DNA of 64,000 nucleotides, from NCBI RefSeq assembly GCF_003989825.1, contig NZ_RZHE01000014.1:1-64000 (forward strand), given 5' to 3'. Each line of letters opens with the position of its first letter. Position 1 is the first letter of the stretch. This document shows positions 8,359-17,740 of this stretch, piece after piece. The DNA is from Vreelandella populi (GTDB lineage: Bacteria > Pseudomonadota > Gammaproteobacteria > Pseudomonadales > Halomonadaceae). The translations under genes were made by a program, and so were the position numbers. Below the pieces are notes generated by a model that saw only the letters and a list, made by a program, of their open reading frames with translations, had not been told where the DNA came from and ran no database searches.

Positions 8359-9570
8359 ATGAATTTTGAAACGTTAAAGCTATATAAATCATTACGAGAG
8401 GCAATGACAGATGTCACTGTTGAGGGTAATGATGTGTCTGGCTTTGTCAATTTTGACGCAGTAATGGTCAACAAACTAAAACGGTTGAATAAAGAAGGTC
8501 TTTGTTCTGCGGCATTTGATGTTTTGAAAGGACAGGGAAAGAAATTAAGTTTAACAGTCGATAGTGTAATAACGGATAAGCATTATGAAGCATATGATAA
8601 AGCTAAAGTTGAATTAACAAAGCAATCTTTGCAGAATAGTAAATACTTTATTTGCTCTACGTGGTCAGATTTAACAGATTATACTGAATATTTACTGAAT
8701 CCAGTAGAAGCGGTTTATGTTAGTGACGTTAATAAAATAATAGATTCTAAAAGTAATGATGAAAAGTTCTCAGCGTATTTAGCTTTGTCAAAAATATGTA
8801 ATTTAGTGAAAGATGTTTCTCACACGAGTAAAGCTAATACATATACTATTCTGTGTGGGCAACCACTTGATATTACGCTATGTATTGATGATTCAGTACT
8901 TGCTAGTAATGTTGATGTAAGCTTTTTAGATGAGTTATTATGCAAAGACCAGCATAAAGAAGCAATGACTAGTCTTGTTCGTGAAGCATTATATAATTTA
9001 TTAAGCGATTTAGATTCAAAATCTAGGTTGTCTCACTTAGTTACGCACTTTAACGCGTTTATAAGTAAATTACTTGTCAGTTATGAGCAATACGTAAGAA
9101 ATTATTCATTCGATAAGGTGCGTAAAGAGTACAGAGAGAAGGCGACTGAATACATAGATAAAATAAATAAAGTTTTTGACGATGTTACAGCAAAGACGTT
9201 TTCAATACCGCTAGGCGTTTGGTTTGCAATATCAAAAATGGAAATTGCAGATTCCTTAAGTAGTTTGCAGTTTATTAAAAATATATCTTATTGCTTGATG
9301 GTTGCATTTTTGATCATTGTTGTTAGTTGGAGTTTATTAGGCCAATTTACAACACTGAGTGCAACAGTTAAAGAATATAAAGGATTGTTTGAAAGATTGA
9401 AATCAGAGCTTGTTTCATCTCAGGAAGATGAGCTTAATTCCTTGGAGAAAGGTTTAGATGACAGGAATAGAGTTGTCTTTATTAAACTTATTTTTACAAT
9501 TATTTTTGCATTTGTTCTTTTTTTAGCTACTGCTTATGTAGCTTATAAGTCTTTAATAATACCGTCCTAA
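8359..9570 (+). CDS. Unknown protein with two C-terminal membrane helices, partner of NdpA-like protein
   Basis: A 403-aa protein not assigned to any family. Residues 1 to about 300 are soluble and mainly helical, with scattered Cys. Two strongly hydrophobic helices follow, about 307-328 and 374-399, joined by a charged, probably coiled segment (331-370, rich in Lys/Glu/Asp). The topology is a hairpin, with the large N-terminal domain and the short C-terminal tail on the same side. It is AT-rich like the upstream gene and starts two bases after its stop. The combination of a nucleic-acid-binding protein and a membrane-anchored partner in an AT-rich patch beside a tRNA is typical of defence-type cassettes; that role is inference only. 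Confidence 0.75.
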   Translation: MNFETLKLYKSLREAMTDVTVEGNDVSGFVNFDAVMVNKLKRLNKEGLCSAAFDVLKGQGKKLSLTVDSVITDKHYEAYDKAKVELTKQSLQNSKYFICSTWSDLTDYTEYLLNPVEAVYVSDVNKIIDSKSNDEKFSAYLALSKICNLVKDVSHTSKANTYTILCGQPLDITLCIDDSVLASNVDVSFLDELLCKDQHKEAMTSLVREALYNLLSDLDSKSRLSHLVTHFNAFISKLLVSYEQYVRNYSFDKVRKEYREKATEYIDKINKVFDDVTAKTFSIPLGVWFAISKMEIADSLSSLQFIKNISYCLMVAFLIIVVSWSLLGQFTTLSATVKEYKGLFERLKSELVSSQEDELNSLEKGLDDRNRVVFIKLIFTIIFAFVLFLATAYVAYKSLIIPS

Positions 9571-9945
9571 TTTTTTGTTTAATGAATGTGTTTTATTATC
9601 TGTGATAAGCGTTTTATCCTCTGGACATATTTAAAAAACATCAGGTTCTTCTGGATTTAATTTTTATTTTTTTTCTTTAATTAACTTTTAAGTATAAAAA
9701 CTGAGTGTTTTCTAGTACCTCTGTACTAATCATGTGTAGTAAAATTAATGCATTTTCGGACAGCAAGGTAAACAGCATTGAAAGCGTTTTAACTCCAGCT
9801 AATTATTCAAGGTATCAGGAAGTTTATTGGTGAAAAATAGCTTTAAGTCCATACTGTGCCAGCTTCCAACATTTTGAGTTTCCCTAACACCTTGGCGCAA
9901 TCAGTCCATCACTCCTATCTTGTTGTAAAGACTAGGGGAACGAAC
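9571..9945. other. AT-rich intergenic stretch before the BCCT gene
   Basis: It holds long T-rich tracts (about 9571-9700) and a run of short AT-rich sequence with no convincing gene. No repeat of the tRNA-Ser 3' end was found, so no attachment site can be assigned. A GTG at 9856 opens the BCCT frame earlier, but the true start is judged to be 9946. Confidence 0.6.
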
Positions 9946-11568
9946 ATGCTCAATACGCTTGCGAGAAGGCTTGGCCTTCGGACGGATCCGACCATTTTTT
10001 TCACCTCCGCAGGCATCATGGTCCTGTTCCTGGTGGCGCTGTTGATTGCACCGGACGCTATAGGTAATGCTTTTGGTGCAGGGCGAGAGTGGGTGGTTAC
10101 TAACCTTGGCTGGTTCTTTATTCTAGGGGTAACCAGTTGGGTGGCATTTTTGCTGTGGGTGGCTATCAGCCGTTACGGGGCGATCCGCCTGGGTGGGAAC
10201 GATGCAAGGCCGGCCTATACCAATGTCTCCTGGTTTACCATGCTGTTTGCGGGCGGTATCGGCACGGTGTTGATGTTCTGGGGTGTCGCCGAGCCTATTT
10301 CCCACTTTTCTACGCCGCCAAGGCCCGGTGTCGAGCCCTTTTCGGTAGAAGCCGCCGACGATGCCATGAGCTTTTCAATCTATCACCTGGGGCTGCATAC
10401 CTGGGCGATTTTCGCCATGCCGGGGCTGGCGTTTGCGTACTTTATCTATCGTTACGACCTGCCCATGCGGTTTAGCTCGGTATTCTTCCCGCTGCTGGGT
10501 GAGCGCATTTATGGGCCTATCGGTAAAACCCTCGATATCTTTGCCATTCTCGGCACGCTGTTTGGCGTGTCGGTTTCCATTGGTTTGGGCACCCAGCAGA
10601 TCAATGCGGGGCTAACGGAGCTGTTTGGCGTGCCGGATGCCGTGTTTACCAAGGTGGTCATCATCGCCGTTCTGACAACCGTTGCGGTTGGATCAATCGT
10701 GGCGGGGTTAGATTCAGGTGTTAAACGGCTTTCCAATATCAATATCGGAATGGCCGTTGGCCTGCTGGTGTTTGTGCTGTTTACTGGTTCGACGGTTTTT
10801 CTGTTGCGGGCTGTTGTCGAAACCTTTGGTCTCTACATAACCAATCTGCTGCCGATGGCGTTTTGGAATGACACGTTGGCGCGCTATACCAGTACTGATG
10901 GCAGCGGCTGGGGGTGGCAGGGCAGCTGGACGGTGTTCTATTGGGCCTGGACAGTGACGTGGTCACCCTTTATCGGCATTTTTGTGGCGCGAATTTCCCG
11001 CGGGCGCACCATTCGTGAGTTTGTTTTTGGGGTACTGTTCGCTCCTTCAATCTTTACGCTGGTGTGGTTTGCGATTTTTGGCTGGTCGGCGATGGAAATT
11101 GACGGGATTGGTTCAGCCGCCCGGGAAGCAATGGGTGATCAAGCAGGTGTCTTGTCCGCCGCTGTGGCGGAAAGTATTCCGCTCGCCATGTTCGCGTTTT
11201 TCGATAACTTCCCGGCCGCTACGTTAATCCAAGGCCTGGCGGTGGTGATTGTCGCCATCTTCTTTGCCACGTCATCGGATTCCGCGTCTCTGGTGGTCGA
11301 TATGCTGTGTACCGGAAGCCCAGACCCTGGCCCCTGGCATCAGCGTGTATTCTGGGGTGTCTCGGAAGGCATGCTGGCGGCCATGTTGATTGTGCTGGCG
11401 GGTGATGCAGGGCTTACCGCCTTGCAGGAGGTGATTACCGTCGTCGGCCTGCCGATGTTTATTCTGGTGTTTGTCATGATGTTCTCTCTACTGCGCGGCC
11501 TATCTCATGAGGATCTCAGCGAGGTGAGGGTAGGCAGCCCACCCAAGCCTGAGAAGCTGAACGAATGA
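9946..11568 (+). CDS. BCCT-family betaine/choline/carnitine-type transporter
   Basis: Secondary transporter (540 aa from the chosen start) importing a quaternary ammonium compound, usually with Na+ or H+, for osmoprotection. It shows about twelve hydrophobic segments, the MFWGVAEPISHF signature, the Trp-rich WTVTWSPFIGIFVARISRG stretch of the substrate path, and SSDSASLVVDMLCTG near the end. The ATG at 9946 is preceded by AGGGGA seven bases upstream, much better than the GTG at 9856. The substrate cannot be fixed by eye. A fragment of a second BCCT gene lies at 18350. Confidence 0.92.
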   Translation: MLNTLARRLGLRTDPTIFFTSAGIMVLFLVALLIAPDAIGNAFGAGREWVVTNLGWFFILGVTSWVAFLLWVAISRYGAIRLGGNDARPAYTNVSWFTMLFAGGIGTVLMFWGVAEPISHFSTPPRPGVEPFSVEAADDAMSFSIYHLGLHTWAIFAMPGLAFAYFIYRYDLPMRFSSVFFPLLGERIYGPIGKTLDIFAILGTLFGVSVSIGLGTQQINAGLTELFGVPDAVFTKVVIIAVLTTVAVGSIVAGLDSGVKRLSNINIGMAVGLLVFVLFTGSTVFLLRAVVETFGLYITNLLPMAFWNDTLARYTSTDGSGWGWQGSWTVFYWAWTVTWSPFIGIFVARISRGRTIREFVFGVLFAPSIFTLVWFAIFGWSAMEIDGIGSAAREAMGDQAGVLSAAVAESIPLAMFAFFDNFPAATLIQGLAVVIVAIFFATSSDSASLVVDMLCTGSPDPGPWHQRVFWGVSEGMLAAMLIVLAGDAGLTALQEVITVVGLPMFILVFVMMFSLLRGLSHEDLSEVRVGSPPKPEKLNE

Positions 11569-11681
11569 TTAAGCAAGAGGTGATAACAACCTTGGACTTG
11601 CCTGCTGGCGCTTAGCTACTAATTTGCATTCTGAAGAGGCTAGGTTTGTCTACCAAAATCTATATCCAAAGGAGAAGCGCA

Positions 11682-12011
11682 ATGGACCTCGATAAATTTA
11701 AAGCCTGTATTGAAGCCTGCAATACCTGCGCTGCTTATTGCGATTCCTGTGCAGCATCTTGCTTGCAGGAAGATGATGTCAAGATGATGGCCGAGTGTAT
11801 TCGTATAGACATGCAGTGTGCTCAGATTTGCCGTTTGGCTGCATCCTTCATGGCTCAGGGCAGTGAATATGCTAAGGACGTTTGCAGAATCTGCGCGGAA
11901 ATCTGCAAAAAGTGCGGTGATGAATGCGTCAAGCATGAAGCAGCGCATTGCAAGGAGTGTGCCGAGGCATGCCACCGCTGTGCTGAAGAGTGTGCTGCCA
12001 TGGCGGCCTGA
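11682..12011 (+). CDS. Cys-rich four-helix-bundle copper-storage-like protein (Csp/DUF326)
   Basis: A 109-aa protein with 19 Cys, many spaced CxxxC or CxxC along four predicted helices (for example CIEACNTCAAYCDSC and CAEACHRCAEEC). This is the pattern of Csp proteins, which bind many Cu(I) ions inside a four-helix bundle. No signal peptide is present, so it resembles the cytosolic Csp3 type. The ATG at 11682 with AAAGGAGA upstream is preferred over a TTG at 11646. Copper binding is inferred from family knowledge. Confidence 0.88.
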   Translation: MDLDKFKACIEACNTCAAYCDSCAASCLQEDDVKMMAECIRIDMQCAQICRLAASFMAQGSEYAKDVCRICAEICKKCGDECVKHEAAHCKECAEACHRCAEECAAMAA

Positions 12012-12359
12012 GTATCACAGCTCAATACTTATAGCGTTACTTTGAAATAAGCGTCGTAGTTAAGAACTCGGCTGACTGGTCGGGTTCTCTTTTATGACAT
12101 CCTCTAACATGGGAAAGGGTCGTTTTTACTTATTAGTAGTTTCTGGTTAGGCCCCGGATGGATAACCTATCAAAAGATTACGCTTGGAAAGAGCCAAGTT
12201 GAAATTGCCAACACGCCTAGCTTAAGCCGCCTTATTACACTGTGATCTTTAGGAACCCACCGAGCCATTCACATGCCTTTCGAAAATGGGAAGGCAGGTT
12301 CAAAGTCTTTTGCCTATGGTGTACGAAGGATAGTCAATACAACAACATGGTGTCGATGC
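12012..12359. other. Intergenic region between Csp and antiporter genes
   Basis: Apart from the terminator at 12063, no gene, repeat or clear promoter was recognised. The upper end depends on the antiporter start, which could be as early as 12273. Confidence 0.5.
12063..12093 (+). terminator. Terminator of the Csp-like gene
   Basis: AGAACTCG (12063-12070) pairs with CGGGTTCT (12081-12088) around a 10-base loop and is followed by CTTTT. It lies about 50 bases after the stop. Confidence 0.7.
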
Positions 12360-13595
12360 ATGAAGGATATCAACATTGCCCTAGCAGCAGTGGGAGGATT
12401 AATCCTGCTATTGGGTCTATTGTCGCGTCCCGTCGATCGTTCCTGGCTTTCTGCTCCCTTGGTAGCGTTTTTTATGGGCGTGTTGCTAAGCCCCGATGGA
12501 TTGGGGTGGATGCATCCTCAAGAGTGGGGCAATACCCAGGTGATGCTTGAAGAGGTAGCACGCTTGACGCTGGGAATTAGCCTGATGGGGATTGCCCTGC
12601 GTCTGCCGTCAAAATTCCCTCTGACCCACTGGCGCCCGGTGCTGTTATTGCTGGCGATCGCCATGCCCGCCATGTTCTTGATCAGTGCACTGCTGACCTA
12701 CTGGACGCTGGGGCTACCTTGGCTGATAGCGATGCTGGTTGGGGCCTGTATCTGTGCCACGGACCCTGTCATTGCCTCATCCATTGTGACGGGGGGCGTG
12801 GCCAAGGAAAACCTGCCCGGCGGATTCAGGCATCTTTTGTCTACTGAGTCCGGCGCCAACGATGGCCTGGCTTACCCGCTGGTGCTGTTACCCATTTTAC
12901 TGCTGACTATGCCCATGGAGGCGGCCTGGTCTGAATGGTTCGCCAAGACCTGGTTACGGGAAGTGGGCGGCGGCATCGTTATCGGTGGCCTGCTTGGCTG
13001 GGCAAGCGGTCGTGCGCTGGAGTGGGCCGAAGCTAGGCGTTACCTCGACCAGCCCTCTTTTCTTGCGATCACGCTGGCGTTGACGATTCTTGTGCTTGGC
13101 GTAGGCAAGCTGCTGGGCACCAACAGTATCCTGGCTGTATTTGTCGCTGGGCTGGCTTTTGACCAAGTGGTCGGTGGTCAGGAGCGTAGTGAGGAGGATA
13201 ATGTTCAGGAAGCCGTGAACCTCTTCTTTACCTTGCCTGTTTTCGTGCTCTTTGGGCTAATAGCCCCCTGGTCCGAGTGGGTGGCGCTTGGCTGGAACGG
13301 GGTACTGCTGGCCGTTCTCGTGCTGTTGCTGCGTCGCTTACCGGTAATACTGCTGTTAAGACCCCTATTACCGCCGGCCAGAGAAAAGCGGATTTCATTT
13401 GTCATGGGCTGGTTTGGGCCGATCGGCGTGTCGGCCCTGTTCTATGCCGTCCTGATTTCGAGCCGTACCGGACATGATATCGCCTGGGTGGTCGGCAGCC
13501 TGATCGTCTTTGCCTCGATTCTTGCCCATGGTGTGACGGCGGCGCCGTTTGCCAAGCTTTATCATCATAAAACACAGGACAGTAAGGTACGTTGA
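12360..13595 (+). CDS. CPA1/NhaP-type cation:proton antiporter
   Basis: Membrane antiporter (about 411 aa) exchanging Na+ or K+ for H+. It shows eleven to twelve hydrophobic segments, the conserved GACICATDPV region with its Asp, and the ESGANDGLAYPLVLL segment with the Asn-Asp pair expected for CPA1 exchangers. The first in-frame ATG is at 12273, but the 29 residues this adds are polar and unlike a transporter N-terminus; MKDINIALAAVGG at 12360 starts directly before TM1. Neither start has a convincing ribosome binding site. It fits a salt-adapted host. Confidence 0.87.
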   Translation: MKDINIALAAVGGLILLLGLLSRPVDRSWLSAPLVAFFMGVLLSPDGLGWMHPQEWGNTQVMLEEVARLTLGISLMGIALRLPSKFPLTHWRPVLLLLAIAMPAMFLISALLTYWTLGLPWLIAMLVGACICATDPVIASSIVTGGVAKENLPGGFRHLLSTESGANDGLAYPLVLLPILLLTMPMEAAWSEWFAKTWLREVGGGIVIGGLLGWASGRALEWAEARRYLDQPSFLAITLALTILVLGVGKLLGTNSILAVFVAGLAFDQVVGGQERSEEDNVQEAVNLFFTLPVFVLFGLIAPWSEWVALGWNGVLLAVLVLLLRRLPVILLLRPLLPPAREKRISFVMGWFGPIGVSALFYAVLISSRTGHDIAWVVGSLIVFASILAHGVTAAPFAKLYHHKTQDSKVR

Positions 13596-14143
13596 ACCTG
13601 GGAGCCGTTGATACGGCTCGCTTGCAGAAATAGGGGCTAGTATTTTATTGCCAATAATAAGTAGCTGCTATTCCTACCCAAAACAAGGGGGCTTATGGCT
13701 AGAGGGCTTGGAGTCCAGTGTCCTGCCAATATCACTCGCTATCTCAAGGGGGTAATTTTTTCCACCAGCAGGGGAAGCATTCGCCAAATATCCGACAAGG
13801 GGAAAGGAATGTTGAAGTTTTTGGCAAGTACGGTAGGTAGGCATCATGTTTATCATAGGCTTGGTTATGGTTGTCGGCCTATTGATGCTTGTTTTATAAG
13901 GATATTGTGACGTATCTAAAAAGCCGCAGAGGTATTTATAGCGGCTTTGGATATGATTGTTGTTTACCTAGATATGTACTTTAACAATGATCTATTGGCT
14001 AGGACAGCCATCCTTACTAGTGTGATGAGTGTGCACGGGAAAGTAGCTAAACGCTGGTTACAGCGAACCGTGCTGAGAAAGATATTTCTCTTTCAGCTTG
14101 AAGAGGATATCTAGCCGATTATCGACTACGAAGGAGAGCTATC
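13596..14143. other. Mostly empty intergenic region with a possible micro-ORF and a hairpin
   Basis: No ordinary gene is supported. It contains a 17-codon hydrophobic frame at 13846 and a hairpin AAAGCCGC / GCGGCTTT (13920-13948), which is followed by a T-run only on the minus strand. A 71-codon plus-strand frame (13695-13910) has no protein-like character. Confidence 0.5.
13846..13899 (+). CDS. Possible 17-aa hydrophobic micropeptide
   Basis: ATG to TAA encodes MFIIGLVMVVGLLMLVL, almost entirely hydrophobic and long enough for one membrane pass. GGTAGG lies about six bases upstream and a hairpin follows the stop. Short hydrophobic frames can arise by chance, so support is weak. Confidence 0.3.
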   Translation: MFIIGLVMVVGLLMLVL

Positions 14144-14386
14144 ATGGCTGAACATCGTGGCGGTTCAGGTAATTTTGCAGAAGATCCCAAGCGCGCCTCT
14201 GAAGCAGGCAAGAAAGGTGGTGAGCAAAGCGGAGGTAACTTCGCGAATGATCCCGAAAAAGCGTCAGAAGCTGGTCACAAGGGTGGGCAGAATAGCGGCG
14301 GAAATTTCGCCAATGACCCCGAGAAAGCGTCTGAAGCTGGCAAGAAAGGTGGGCAGAATAGTCATGGTGGAGGCCGCAACTCCTGA
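14144..14386 (+). CDS. KGG-repeat stress protein (YciG/GsiB-like)
   Basis: An 80-aa, very hydrophilic Gly/Lys/Asn-rich protein made of three near-identical units of about 23 residues, each carrying GNFAxDPxxASEAGxKGG. This is the stress-induced KGG motif found in E. coli YciG and Bacillus GsiB, thought to protect cells during desiccation, osmotic or acid stress. The start has a strong AAGGAGAG Shine-Dalgarno. It is monocistronic with its own terminator. Confidence 0.9.
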   Translation: MAEHRGGSGNFAEDPKRASEAGKKGGEQSGGNFANDPEKASEAGHKGGQNSGGNFANDPEKASEAGKKGGQNSHGGGRNS

Positions 14387-14447
14387 TAGCGCCAAGCCAT
14401 AATTAAAGGAATTTTCAGTAAGCTTGGGAAAGAAATCCCCTATATCT

Positions 14448-14481
14448 GCCAACGGTGTCTATAGCCGTTGGCGGTTTTTTT
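14448..14481 (+). terminator. Terminator of the KGG-repeat gene
   Basis: GCCAACGG (14448-14455) pairs with CCGTTGGC (14465-14472) and is followed by GGTTTTTTT. Confidence 0.85.
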
Positions 14482-14703
14482 AGGGCAAATGGAAAATATT
14501 GCTACGTTGACTTTCCTTTAACACTTCGACTGATGAATCGTAGTAGAGGCTGTCGAGTTACGAAGGTAAATCCTCCAAATCCCATTGCTCCGATCTAGCT
14601 CAGGCTGTGGTAACCGTTTCCTATCATCTGGTATGCCATTAGCTAACTAGCCAGATGCTCCCTCTTCTTTCCTGAGCGACTTCGTTCATTGTTGCCGGCG
14701 TTC

Positions 14704-14895
14704 TTACAAGTTGGCGACATCGTCGGTTTCGTCGGCGATATCTTTCCCAAGCACATTTTCGATCGCGTCCTTCAGGTTAAAACCCTACTCAAATATCGAA
14801 GGTGTTAATCCAACTAGCCTGACCCAGCGATACTCGGCTAGGTTGAAAGTACCGCCAACTACTATGCTGCCCTTAGCCGACACCATAAGTACGTG
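14704..14895 (-). pseudogene. C-terminal remnant of a membrane-transporter-like gene, possibly CNNM/CorC-type
   Basis: The minus strand reads as protein-like sequence interrupted by one in-frame TAG and closed by TAA. The part before the TAG includes SIVVGGTFNLAEYRWVRLVG; the part after reads FNLKDAIENVLGKDIADETD. The latter resembles the end of the CBS domain in CNNM/DUF21 proteins (LEDxxExxLGxxIxDExD). No start or upstream part remains; it abuts the start of the plus-strand molybdoenzyme gene. The rest of the 14482-14908 gap shows nothing. Confidence 0.45.
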
Positions 14896-14908
14896 ATAGG
14901 AGCCTGCC

Positions 14909-17740
14909 ATGACGACACGATCACGAGACAGTATCGAAAATATCTGGGGAGAAAGAACGCCCTACGCTGGCCAATGGCTTGATCGCCTGGATTATCAGCT
15001 TGCCGACGATGCACCCGATCACTGGGTACAATCGGCCTGCGTGCTGTGTTCGAACGGGTGCGGGTTAGACATCGGTGTCAAAGACGGGAAAATCGTCGGC
15101 GTGCGCGGTCGTAGTGATGACCGGGTCAATCGAGGCCGCCTTGGGCCGAAGGGAATGCACGGCTGGGTTGCTAATCATAGCGAAAATCGGCTCACTCAGC
15201 CGCTGGTTCGCCGCGACAGTGGAGAGCTGGAACCGGCCAGCTGGGACGAGGCGATGGATCTGATTGTGCGCCGCTCAAAGGAAATCCACGAACGATATAC
15301 GGCTAACGCGATAGGCTTCTACACCTCGGGTCAGTTGTTTCTGGAGGAGTACTATACCCTCGCTGTGATTGGCAAGGCTGGCCTTGGCACGCCACACATG
15401 GATGGTAATACCCGGTTATGCACCGCAACCGCCGCGGCAGCGTTGAAGGAAAGCTTCGGCTCGGATGGTCAGCCGGGTAGCTATACTGATCTGGACACGA
15501 CCGACGCGATCCTTCACGTCGGCCACAACATTTCCAATACCCAGACCGTGTTATGGATGCGAATTCTCGACCGTCTACACGGACCCCGCCCGCCCCAGCT
15601 GGTGGTGATTGACCCGCGGCGTACGGCTACTGCGGCCGAGGCGGATGTTCACCTGGCGCCACGGGGCGGCACCAACGTGCCATTGCTCAACGGTCTGCTC
15701 AATTTGATCATTGAAGCGGGACACATCGACCAGGACTTCATCGACAATCACACAATGGGCTTCGATAAGCTCAAGCAAACCGTGGCGAAGTATTCACCAG
15801 AGCGTGTTGAAGAACTGACCGGCGTGCCGGTAGCTGACCTGCGTGCTGCTGCTGCGATTCTTGGCGAGGCCAAAAGCTTGGTCTCGACAGTCTTGCAGGG
15901 CGTCTATCAGTCGAACCAGGCAACGGCTGCAGCGGTTCAGGTCAACAACATTAACCTCATCCGCGGGCTAATTGGTAAGCCTGGCAGCGGAATATTGCAG
16001 ATGAATGGCCAGCCTACGGCGCAGAACACGCGTGAGTGCGGTGCCGATGGCGACCTGCCAGCCTTTCGCAATTGGGAAAACCCCGAACATGTCCAGCAGT
16101 TGGCGGATGTGTGGAACATCGAGAAGGAGCAACTTCCAGCCTGGAAGCCGCCGACGCATGCGCTGGAAATCTTCCGCTATGCGGAAAAAGGCACGTTGAA
16201 GATGCTCTGGATTTCAGCCACCAATCCAGCCGTATCATTACCGAACCTGCATCGTGTGCGTGCGATGCTTTCACGTGATGATCTCTTCGTGGTAGTGCAG
16301 GACGGCTTTCATACCGAGACGACCGCGCTGGCCGATGTAGTGTTGCCAGCAGCGATCTGGGGCGAGAAAACCGGTTGCTTCACGAACGTAGACCGAACGG
16401 TACACATTTCCCACAAGGCCATCGAGCCTCCGGGTGAAGCGCGCGCTGATCTCGATATCTGGCTCGATTATGCACGTCGGATGGATTTTCGCGATAAGGA
16501 CGGCGAGCCGTTGATCAAGTGGAACACGCCCGAGAAGGCATTCGATGCATGGCGCGAATGCACGCGGGGGCAACTCTGTGATTACACAGGGATGAGCTAT
16601 GAAAAGCTAAGCGGAGGCTCCGGTATTCAGTGGCCGTGCAATGATCAGTATCCGGACGGGTGCGAGCACCTTTATACCGATCACGTCTTTCGCACATTTT
16701 ATGATACAGCAGAAAATTTTGGCCATGATCTTGATACCGGCGCGGCCGTCACACCCAAAACATTCAAAGCCCTGCACCCCGCTGGTCGCGCTCTATTGAA
16801 GGGCACCGACTACGTTGCTCCTCACGAAACAGTGGACGACGATTACCCTTTACACCTGACCACTGGAAGAGTGGTGTACCACTTCCATACGCGGACCAAG
16901 ACAGCCCATTCTCGAGAACTGAACGAAGCGGCGCCGGATGCCTTTATTCAGCTTAATGCCGAGGATGCAGCGCGTCAGGGGATCGAAGAGGGAGACATGT
17001 TGCAGATCGAGAGCCGGCGCGGTTGGGCCTACGCTGTTGCGCGTCTTGGTGATATCGAACCTGGCCACCTGTTCATGCCGTTTCACTATGGTTACTGGGA
17101 CAATGATGAGCGGCCCCGGGCAGTCAATGAGATAACGCTGTATGAATGGGACCCGGTGAGCAAGCAGCCGTATTTCAAGTACGCCGCAGTGCGTTTACAA
17201 AAGATGCAGCCGGGCCAACCCTTCGAGCCGGATGATCCGAAGCGCGACGAGCATTTAAAGGAAGCTTCAGAGAACCCCAGACAGCATGTGGCTGATTATC
17301 TTGGTCTGCTCGACGATAGCTCGCGCGCCACGGCCAAGGCGCTGTTTGGTGTGGCGGAAAAGCATAAGGCTGAGCCGGACATTGGTGCGATATGCAAAAT
17401 GCTGGCGCGCTTCTCAAAAGCGCATGCCGAAGACCTGCAACCGTGTATTCAGCGCTATGGCGAAACCCAGAAAAGGGAGGCAGACAAGCTGCTTGAGGTG
17501 CTTCAGCCAAGCCACCATGAAGGGCCTCTCTCGCTTCTGCGCGACCTGCATGACTGCTGGCTATTGGCACAGGAATCGCATATATCGATTGTCGTATTGC
17601 AGCAGGCAGCGCAGGCGCTGCGCGACGATGAAATGATGGAGCTATTGCAACGCATGTCGGGGCACAACAGCCGACAACTGGCTTGGCTGAAGACGCGGAT
17701 CAAGCAGACCGCTCCGCAAAGCCTGATAGTACCCAGCTGA
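14909..17740 (+). CDS. Nas/Nap-like molybdopterin oxidoreductase with helical C-terminal extension
   Basis: A 943-aa bis-MGD enzyme of the DMSO-reductase superfamily, probably cytosolic as no Tat signal is seen. The N-terminal iron-sulphur segment has Cys44, Cys47 and Cys51 (CVLCSNGC), but the usual fourth Cys is Gly79 (GRLGPKG). The Mo ligand is predicted as Cys171 in GNTRLCTATA, as in NapA/NarB and unlike the selenocysteine of FdhF. QPTAQNTRECGADGDLPAF (about 370-388) aligns with the substrate funnel of assimilatory nitrate reductases. Residues from about 790 form a His-rich helical extension not present in Nas/Nap. The stop overlaps the HPP gene start. Nitrate is the best substrate guess, not certain. 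Confidence 0.8.
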   Translation: MTTRSRDSIENIWGERTPYAGQWLDRLDYQLADDAPDHWVQSACVLCSNGCGLDIGVKDGKIVGVRGRSDDRVNRGRLGPKGMHGWVANHSENRLTQPLVRRDSGELEPASWDEAMDLIVRRSKEIHERYTANAIGFYTSGQLFLEEYYTLAVIGKAGLGTPHMDGNTRLCTATAAAALKESFGSDGQPGSYTDLDTTDAILHVGHNISNTQTVLWMRILDRLHGPRPPQLVVIDPRRTATAAEADVHLAPRGGTNVPLLNGLLNLIIEAGHIDQDFIDNHTMGFDKLKQTVAKYSPERVEELTGVPVADLRAAAAILGEAKSLVSTVLQGVYQSNQATAAAVQVNNINLIRGLIGKPGSGILQMNGQPTAQNTRECGADGDLPAFRNWENPEHVQQLADVWNIEKEQLPAWKPPTHALEIFRYAEKGTLKMLWISATNPAVSLPNLHRVRAMLSRDDLFVVVQDGFHTETTALADVVLPAAIWGEKTGCFTNVDRTVHISHKAIEPPGEARADLDIWLDYARRMDFRDKDGEPLIKWNTPEKAFDAWRECTRGQLCDYTGMSYEKLSGGSGIQWPCNDQYPDGCEHLYTDHVFRTFYDTAENFGHDLDTGAAVTPKTFKALHPAGRALLKGTDYVAPHETVDDDYPLHLTTGRVVYHFHTRTKTAHSRELNEAAPDAFIQLNAEDAARQGIEEGDMLQIESRRGWAYAVARLGDIEPGHLFMPFHYGYWDNDERPRAVNEITLYEWDPVSKQPYFKYAAVRLQKMQPGQPFEPDDPKRDEHLKEASENPRQHVADYLGLLDDSSRATAKALFGVAEKHKAEPDIGAICKMLARFSKAHAEDLQPCIQRYGETQKREADKLLEVLQPSHHEGPLSLLRDLHDCWLLAQESHISIVVLQQAAQALRDDEMMELLQRMSGHNSRQLAWLKTRIKQTAPQSLIVPS

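Noticed and set aside
6185..9945. Genomic island integrated at tRNA-Ser with attachment sites
   Set aside because: No integrase and no repeat of the tRNA 3' end were found downstream; only composition and debris support an island, so no boundaries were annotated.
13695..13910. 71-codon plus-strand frame in the gap after the antiporter
   Set aside because: No ribosome site, no domain pattern and stop-limited by chance.
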